DNA of 64,000 bases from Simonsiella muelleri ATCC 29453 (GTDB lineage Bacteria; Pseudomonadota; Gammaproteobacteria; Burkholderiales; Neisseriaceae): the NCBI RefSeq assembly GCF_002951835.1, contig NZ_CP019448.1:2232001-2296000 (forward strand), written 5' to 3'. Made by a program: the position numbers and the translations under genes. The notes under the pieces were generated by a model. That model did no database searches, was not told the DNA's origin, and saw nothing but the letters and a program-made list of their open reading frames with translations. This document shows, piece after piece, positions 58,955 to 64,000 of this stretch; position 1 is the first letter of the stretch, and every line of letters begins with the position of its first letter.

Positions 58955-60979
58955 ATGAAATGGTTGATTGAATCACCCAGTTTGAAACAAAGCATCACAA
59001 CACATTTGGCGGATAATAACGCGTTTGCATTGCTCCAAGATTTAGCCCAACGAATGCGCCGCCGTAAAGGCAAATACGCCGCCCAAACCATTCATGAATT
59101 ACACATTCTTTTGAATCAAAACCATGAATTGTGTACCAAAATTGCCAAATTATTGGTAGATTGGTTGTGTGGTTTGCGTTTGTATCCGCTGTTTATTAGT
59201 GCGGGGATTTTTTCGCGTGATGGTTTTCGCAGTGAATTGCTGGCGCGTTGGTACGAAAAAATTAACCCATCATACAAAGACGTGAGTGATTTGCGCGATG
59301 TGTTCACTTTGCTTTTTTCGTCTGCAGACGATTGTCATTGGTTGGACGCAGTGCCGAATCGGGATTGGTTGGCGTTGTTGAATATTTTGCGCCAACACAC
59401 GTCCGAACATGACCGCGATACCATTCAACGCTATATTTATAAAGAAGGTTTGCACGCTTTAGAAATGTTGTCCATTTGGGTTGCAGCAGAAGCATTAGAA
59501 CCTGATTTATTGCGCTTAGACAAAAAACTATTGGATTTGGACAGCCCATTTGTTGCACTCAAACGCGAAATCACCCCATGGATTGAAGCACACGTTACTC
59601 AAACCGAATTCGATGACCGTCATTTGTATGTGATGCTCAATCAGTGTCACAAGCAAGTAGAAAAATTACGCAAAAAAGGTACTGGCACAGGCGCAGGTTC
59701 GTCCATGAGTGTGGCACATTTATTGGAGCGACTGGAACAAACATTAAACCGCATCACATTATTATTGAATGTGTTTTCGCGAAACAAAATCACACCGCAA
59801 CGCGTTTTGCACTTGGCTGGCACATTGGCACACGCCGCCGCCGCCCAACATAGTTTAACGCGCTTATGGAAAAGCAGCGTGAAAATGCTCTCGCGCAGCA
59901 TCACACAAAACACCAGTCATCATGGTGAACACTACATTTCGCGTAACAAAAAAGAATACATGGCGATGTTTTATTCAGCGGCTGGCGGTGGAGTATTAAT
60001 CGCGTTGATGTCGTGGTTTAAAATTTATTTAGGCACACAAATTCACAATCATTTTTGGTTGGCCGTAGCAAGCGGTTTAAATTATGGAATTGGTTTCATG
60101 ATAATTTATATGTTGGGCTTGACGGTGGCAACCAAGCAACCTGCTATGACGGCATCACGTTTTGCGGCTGCGGTGGAACGCAACGACAAAGGTAAAGCAA
60201 TTGACAAAAAATTAGCAAATTTATTGGTAGATGTGTTGCGTTCGCAAAGTGTGGCGGTGTTTGGCAATGTGTTTGTGGCGATTACTTTAGCCAGTGTGAT
60301 TGCAGGCTGCCTTGCGCTGATTCGTCATCAACCGATGTTGGACGCGGAACAAGTCGCGTATCAATTAAAAGCAATTAATCCGTTGAAATCATCGTTGTGG
60401 TATGCGGCGATTGCGGGGGTTTGGTTATTTTGTTCGGGAATTATTTCGGGCTTTTTTGACAACCGATGTGATTATTTAAATTTGCGAATGCGTTTACGTC
60501 ATCATCCAATTTTGAAAATCATGCTGCCTGAAAAAGCGCGGGCGAAATTGGCGGATTATATGCACCATAATTATGGTTCGCTGATGGGAAATTTGTGTTT
60601 TGGTATGTTATTGGGCATGACGGGCTTTGTGGGACACGCCACAGGTTTGCCGTTAGATATCCGTCACGTGGCGTTTTCGTCTGCGAATGTGGGATATGCG
60701 GTGGTGAGTGGTGGCTTATCGTTTGGGCAATTTTTGCAGGCGTTGTGTTTTGTGTTGATGATTGGTGCGGTGAATTTATGGGTGAGTTTTTCGATTACAT
60801 TATGGGTGGCATTGCGTTCACGTGAAACGACCATTGATAGTTGGTGGGGGATTGTGCGTGATTTGCGTCAAATCATCAAAGAGCGACCGTTGAGTTTATT
60901 TTTGCCATTGCAATTGCCGTCCGAATCAGTCGCGAAAAAAACCGAAACCAAAAAAGAAAACGGTACATCCAGCGAATAA
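58955..60979 (+). CDS. Gcr/COG4389-type site-specific-recombinase-like membrane protein
   Basis: A 674-aa protein of the family annotated as site-specific recombinase (Gcr in gonococcus, PF10136). The N-terminal half (~1-340) is helical and soluble, with KWLIESPSLKQS and LYPLFISAGIFSRDGFR. The C-terminal half has about six membrane segments (SAAGGGVLIALMSWF, LNYGIGFMIIYMLGLTV, NVFVAITLASVIAGCLALI and others). Given the membrane topology I doubt a recombinase role: no tyrosine- or serine-recombinase catalytic motif is visible. ATG 58955 is chosen for the family start. TATAAT at 58912 may be its -10. Confidence 0.8.
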   Translation: MKWLIESPSLKQSITTHLADNNAFALLQDLAQRMRRRKGKYAAQTIHELHILLNQNHELCTKIAKLLVDWLCGLRLYPLFISAGIFSRDGFRSELLARWYEKINPSYKDVSDLRDVFTLLFSSADDCHWLDAVPNRDWLALLNILRQHTSEHDRDTIQRYIYKEGLHALEMLSIWVAAEALEPDLLRLDKKLLDLDSPFVALKREITPWIEAHVTQTEFDDRHLYVMLNQCHKQVEKLRKKGTGTGAGSSMSVAHLLERLEQTLNRITLLLNVFSRNKITPQRVLHLAGTLAHAAAAQHSLTRLWKSSVKMLSRSITQNTSHHGEHYISRNKKEYMAMFYSAAGGGVLIALMSWFKIYLGTQIHNHFWLAVASGLNYGIGFMIIYMLGLTVATKQPAMTASRFAAAVERNDKGKAIDKKLANLLVDVLRSQSVAVFGNVFVAITLASVIAGCLALIRHQPMLDAEQVAYQLKAINPLKSSLWYAAIAGVWLFCSGIISGFFDNRCDYLNLRMRLRHHPILKIMLPEKARAKLADYMHHNYGSLMGNLCFGMLLGMTGFVGHATGLPLDIRHVAFSSANVGYAVVSGGLSFGQFLQALCFVLMIGAVNLWVSFSITLWVALRSRETTIDSWWGIVRDLRQIIKERPLSLFLPLQLPSESVAKKTETKKENGTSSE

Positions 60980-61070
60980 AAAGTTGAGGATTGTGCGTTC
61001 TGTATAGTCGTTCGCACAATCCTGTGAATAACTTACCAATTTAACGGCACAATGGGTGAATAATTTTATT

Positions 61071-61236
61071 TTATCCACAGTTGATTAATTTATCATCAGA
61101 TTTATCCACAATTATCCACGCATTATGCCAATGGCTTATGTGAATTTATACACAGCCTAGTTTACAAATTAATCCATTGATTATTATCAAAAATAAACCT
61201 TATCCACAGCATCATGCGCCACTCATAAATTATCAT
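61071..61236 (+). promoter_or_regulatory. TTATCCACA-box array plus AT-rich 15-mer upstream of thiB
   Basis: Boxes at 61071, 61102, 61112 (one mismatch), 61146 (one mismatch) and 61200, all on the plus strand. After exactly 13 bp comes CTCATAAATTATCAT (61222-61236). From 61071 through 61112, 61146 and 61200 the intervals are 41, 34 and 54 bp, identical to the gnd array. The 372-bp gap holds little else. Confidence 0.78.
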
Positions 61237-61351
61237 AATCTTTTTTAAATTTAATTTTTATTTTATTTAATGTATCAATTTGTTTTCTGTTACCTTAAAA
61301 ATTTGGCATAATCTTTTTTTTGTTTTTCACACCACAATAAGGATTTATTCC

Positions 61352-62359
61352 ATGAAATCAAATCGCATTTTGTCTACAATCATCACGCTGTTATTGGCTA
61401 ATCAAGCTCTTGCTGCCACAGAAATTCGGCTCGCCACACACGATAGCTTTGATTTACCCAAAGAATTAATTGCCGAATTTGAACAAAAAAATGATGCCAA
61501 AATCAGCATCATCAAAGCTGGTGATGGCAATGAATTGCTCAATAAATTAATCATCAGCAAACGCAAACCCATCGCTGATGTTGTCTACGGTTTAGACAAC
61601 GGCAATATTTTAAAAGCAAATGCTGAAAATTTATTAGCAGACAAGCAGCCTGAAAGCGCACCAACCGTTGTATCGATGCCCCATGCGTTGGCGGTGGATT
61701 TCGGTTTTGTGGCAATCAATTACGATAAAAAATGGTTTAAAGAGAAAGGATTGGCATTACCCAAAACACTGGCTGATTTGGCAAAACCCGAATACAAAAA
61801 TTTACTGGTAACACCTAATCCAGCCACTTCCACACCAGCAATGGCGTTTTTGTTGGCAAATATCGGTGGTTTAGGCGAAGAGCAAGCCTTTGATTGGTGG
61901 AAACAAATGCGCAACAACGGCGTGAAAGTAACCAAAGGTTGGTCTGAGGCATATTACAAAGAATTTTCATTGAATGGCGGTTCACGTCCGATGATGGTGG
62001 GCTATTCCAGCAGCCCAGCGGCGGAAGTGTTCTACAGCAAAGGGAAGTTATCCACACCCAATATGGGCAATTTATTTTTAGTAGGTGGCGTGTATCGTCA
62101 AATGGAAGGTGTAGCGGTACTCAACGGCGCACAGCAACCTGAATTAGCAGCAAAATTAGCACAATATTTGCAAAGCGACAAAGTACAACGTGCCGTGCCA
62201 ACGAGTATGTGGGTATATCCTGCGGTCAAAAATGTGCCTTTGGCGGCAGTCATGGTGCATTCTAGCGTACCGACTGCGCATTACGCCCCCCATGACAAAC
62301 GCGTTTTTGCAAATTACAAAACATGGTTAAGTCGTTGGAATAAGACCGTTTTAAAATAA
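61352..62359 (+). CDS. thiB: Thiamine ABC transporter periplasmic binding protein
   Basis: A 335-aa periplasmic binding protein with signal peptide (STIITLLLANQALA, cleavage before ATEIRLATHDS). The ThiB pattern is clear: ATHDSFDLPKELIAEFE, IIKAGDGNELLNKLI, ADVVYGLDNG and the NPATSTPAMAFLLA block, and a C-terminus with VPTSMWVYPAV. Its permease is probably ThiP at 22352, 39 kb away. The ATPase is not in the window. The split of thiB from thiP is unusual. ATG 61352 has AAGGA eight bases upstream. The upstream array shared with gapA and gnd suggests common control. Confidence 0.88.
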   Translation: MKSNRILSTIITLLLANQALAATEIRLATHDSFDLPKELIAEFEQKNDAKISIIKAGDGNELLNKLIISKRKPIADVVYGLDNGNILKANAENLLADKQPESAPTVVSMPHALAVDFGFVAINYDKKWFKEKGLALPKTLADLAKPEYKNLLVTPNPATSTPAMAFLLANIGGLGEEQAFDWWKQMRNNGVKVTKGWSEAYYKEFSLNGGSRPMMVGYSSSPAAEVFYSKGKLSTPNMGNLFLVGGVYRQMEGVAVLNGAQQPELAAKLAQYLQSDKVQRAVPTSMWVYPAVKNVPLAAVMVHSSVPTAHYAPHDKRVFANYKTWLSRWNKTVLK

Positions 62360-62376
62360 CGTAAATTTGAAATAAA

Positions 62377-62419
62377 AGGCAGCCTGAAAACGTGTTGTGG
62401 ATAAGTTTTCAGGCTGCCT
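62377..62419. terminator. DUS hairpin with a DnaA-box in the loop
   Basis: AGGCAGCCTGAAAAC and GTTTTCAGGCTGCCT form a 15-bp stem. The 13-nt loop ends in TGTGGATAA. It terminates convergent thiB and the DUF3079 gene. Confidence 0.85.
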
Positions 62420-62433
62420 CATTATTCATTGGA

Positions 62434-62700
62434 TTAATTTTTTTTGACGGGTAATTTAATGTGTGGTTTGGGTGTGGATTCGGGGACAATGGGGACTAAA
62501 TTCAGCTCTTGCATTTGTTCGGGCGAAAGTAAATTCGACCAATCGCCCTTTTTGTACCATTCTGCGCCGTCTAATTCTATGGGGTGTTGAATGCGTTCGC
62601 AACCGTTACCGCATTGTAAATCGTCTGCGACGCAATATTTATCACAGCCCCAGCAGATACGTTCGGGGTGTTTGGGGGCAATGGGAAATTTTTTAGCCAT
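62434..62700 (-). CDS. DUF3079 protein
   Basis: An 88-aa protein. Five cysteines at positions 16, 19, 23, 30 and 34 (CWGCDKYC...CGNGC) and the start MAKKFPIAPKHPERICWGCD match, from memory, DUF3079, a small family of unknown function. The cysteine pattern suggests metal binding. A Pro/Lys tail follows (PKPHIKLPVKKN). GGAG lies before the ATG. Transcription is away from gnd and its array. Confidence 0.75.
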   Translation of the reverse strand: MAKKFPIAPKHPERICWGCDKYCVADDLQCGNGCERIQHPIELDGAEWYKKGDWSNLLSPEQMQELNLVPIVPESTPKPHIKLPVKKN

Positions 62701-62773
62701 AATATTCTCCTAAAATGATTTTATTGAGTTTACTCTTTTTTCAGGCAGCCTGAAAGTGTGGAATTTGTCCACA

Positions 62774-62939
62774 TTATCCACAAGTCAAATGTATTTTCCC
62801 AAAATTAACCACACTTATCCACAAGCCATGCCAATGCTTACCTGTGAATTATCCACAGCTTAATTTTATCATTAAAATTTTGATTTATCTTTTGAATTGG
62901 AATTATCCACAAGGAAACGTGCCATTCATAAAATATCAT
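62774..62939 (+). promoter_or_regulatory. TTATCCACA-box array plus AT-rich 15-mer upstream of gnd
   Basis: Perfect boxes at 62774, 62815, 62849 and 62903 (intervals 41, 34, 54) and one-mismatch sites at 62765 and 62805. Exactly 13 bp after the last box comes TTCATAAAATATCAT (62925-62939), then a very AT-rich run to 63000. ATGCCAATG and TGTGAATT blocks between boxes 2 and 3 are also shared with the thiB array. A DUS (63044-63058) precedes gnd. Confidence 0.8.
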
Positions 62940-63091
62940 AATCTTTTTATATTTTAAAAATATAGTTATTTATTTAATTTAATTGTTTGGTTTTTTTATT
63001 GTGTAATCTGTTTGTAGGGTTTAAAGTTTCGTGTTTATTAATTTTCAGGCTGCCTGAAAAATCATTTAACTCACTTCACAAGGAATAAAAT

Positions 63092-64000
63092 ATGAAAGGC
63101 GATATTGGCGTAATTGGTTTGGCCGTGATGGGGCAAAACTTGATTTTGAATATGAATGACAAAGGTTTCACGGTTGTGGCGTATAACCGCACAGTGGAAA
63201 AAGTAGATGAATTTTTAAACAATGCAGCTAAAAATACCCGAATCATCGGCGCATACAGTTTACAAGAGCTTGTGGATAATTTAAAAAAACCACGTAAAAT
63301 TATGATGATGGTTCGCGCAGGTCAAGCTGTTGATGATTTAATTGCCCAATTAATTCCCTATTTGGACGAAGGCGATATTTTGATTGACGGTGGCAATGCC
63401 AACTATCCCGATACCAATCGCCGTTGTGAAGAATTGGCGGCAAGAGGTTTGCGCTTTATTGGTGCAGGGGTGTCAGGTGGCGAAGAAGGGGCGCGTCATG
63501 GCCCATCAATTATGCCTGGTGGACACGCATCGGCTTGGGAATATATGAAACCGATTTTTCAAGCCATTGCAGCCAAAACACCAGATGGCGAACCTTGTTG
63601 CGATTGGGTCGGCGACAACGGCGCAGGGCATTTTGTTAAAATGGTACACAATGGGATTGAATACGGTGATATGCAACTGATTTGCGAAGCCTATCAATTC
63701 ATGAAAGATGGCTTAGGCATGAATTACGATGAAATGCACGAAGCGTTTAAATCATGGAAAAACACAGAATTAAATTCATACCTAATTGACATTACAACCG
63801 ATATTTTGGCATTCAAAGATGAAGATGGTAAACCATTGGTTGAGAAAATTTTGGATACCGCAGGACAAAAAGGTACAGGCAAATGGACAGGCATCAATGC
63901 GCTGGATATGGGTGTGCCACTTACTTTGATTTCAGAAGCGGTGTTTGCTCGTTGTGTGTCGTCATTCAAAGCGCAGCGCGTGGCGGCGGCGCAATGGTAT
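63092..64000 (+). CDS. gnd: 6-phosphogluconate dehydrogenase, decarboxylating (partial)
   Basis: Gnd converts 6-phosphogluconate to ribulose-5-phosphate with NADP in the pentose phosphate pathway. The first 303 codons are in the window and the rest lies beyond the edge. Seen: the NADP loop GVIGLAVMGQNL, then DGGNANYPDT, GAGVSGGEEGARHGPSIMPG, KMVHNGIEYGDMQ and the 6PGDH signature DTAGQKGTGKW. ATG 63092 has AAGGAA seven bases upstream. Upstream lies the DnaA-box array shared with gapA and thiB. Confidence 0.97.
   Translation, partial: MKGDIGVIGLAVMGQNLILNMNDKGFTVVAYNRTVEKVDEFLNNAAKNTRIIGAYSLQELVDNLKKPRKIMMMVRAGQAVDDLIAQLIPYLDEGDILIDGGNANYPDTNRRCEELAARGLRFIGAGVSGGEEGARHGPSIMPGGHASAWEYMKPIFQAIAAKTPDGEPCCDWVGDNGAGHFVKMVHNGIEYGDMQLICEAYQFMKDGLGMNYDEMHEAFKSWKNTELNSYLIDITTDILAFKDEDGKPLVEKILDTAGQKGTGKWTGINALDMGVPLTLISEAVFARCVSSFKAQRVAAAQWY

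Noticed and set aside
61071..61236. Calling oriC at the thiB array
   Set aside because: Three equivalent arrays exist, no dnaA, dnaN or gidA neighbours are present, and skew cannot be judged by eye. Kept as a regulatory array.

Overview
The window is a low-GC stretch of a Neisseriaceae chromosome. The strongest evidence is the dense scatter of DNA uptake sequences (DUS) of the form AGGCTGCCTGAA / AGGCAGCCTGAA, very often as the near-palindrome TTCAGGCTGCCTGAA, which contains both dialects on opposite strands. These dialects are known from the Simonsiella/Kingella side of the family rather than from Neisseria (GCCGTCTGAA core). Gene content (lspA-ispH, smg next to topA, ftsE-ftsX, a COG4389 recombinase-like membrane protein, dRS3-like repeats) agrees. 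A genus-level guess such as Simonsiella, Alysiella or Kingella is inference.

Layout: 0-12 kb holds a partial nuclease-like gene at the left edge, valS, two small hydrolases, tamB without tamA, a DUF4303 gene and a cdsA-like/plsC-like pair. 12-24 kb has smg, topA, two lipoproteins (one MliC-like), ispH-lspA, nadE, a metallophosphoesterase, a membrane EEP protein, a nicotinamidase and thiP. 24-34 kb has dnaJ with a sigma-32-like promoter, ubiG, a TsaC-like gene, hemL, purD, a YigZ-like gene, a DUF1287 gene, a cluster of three parS-like sites and etfB-etfA. 34-39.6 kb has polA, then an SGNH esterase gene broken by a 1.7-kb element with 19-bp inverted termini. That element carries remnants of type I-C cas4 and cas1, the tail of an IS5-like transposase, and an intact AT-rich two-gene cargo whose second product looks like a PD-(D/E)XK nuclease. 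39.6-52.8 kb has lpxC, ispA-xseB, a BioC-like gene, tRNA-Arg(CCU), a UPF0756 gene and ispB, a MarR regulator, gapA, glmS, ruvA, rplU-rpmA and glmU. 52.8-64 kb has a sulfatase-fold membrane protein, a DUF4258 gene, an ABC exporter, ftsE-ftsX, the recombinase-like protein, thiB, a DUF3079 gene and the start of gnd.

Most genes are housekeeping: isoprenoid/quinone supply (ispA, ispB, ispH, ubiG), envelope precursors (glmS, glmU, lpxC, cdsA/plsC-like), NAD and thiamine supply, replication/repair (polA, topA, ruvA, xseB) and cell division (ftsEX). Intergenic space is unusually rich in organised repeats: five copies of a ~165-bp inverted-terminus element, Correia-like pieces beside three of them, NIME/dRS3-like mosaics, and convergent DUS pairs used as terminators.

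The observations I would follow first are: (1) a conserved upstream array of TTATCCACA boxes followed, exactly 13 bp after the last box, by an AT-rich 15-mer, in front of gapA, thiB and gnd with nearly identical spacing; (2) DUS hairpins whose loop is exactly TGTGGATAA; (3) the two-gene cargo between cas4 and cas1 remnants; and (4) the parS-like cluster. Together (1), (2) and (4) suggest that the replication origin may be near this window, but no dnaA or dnaN gene is present.
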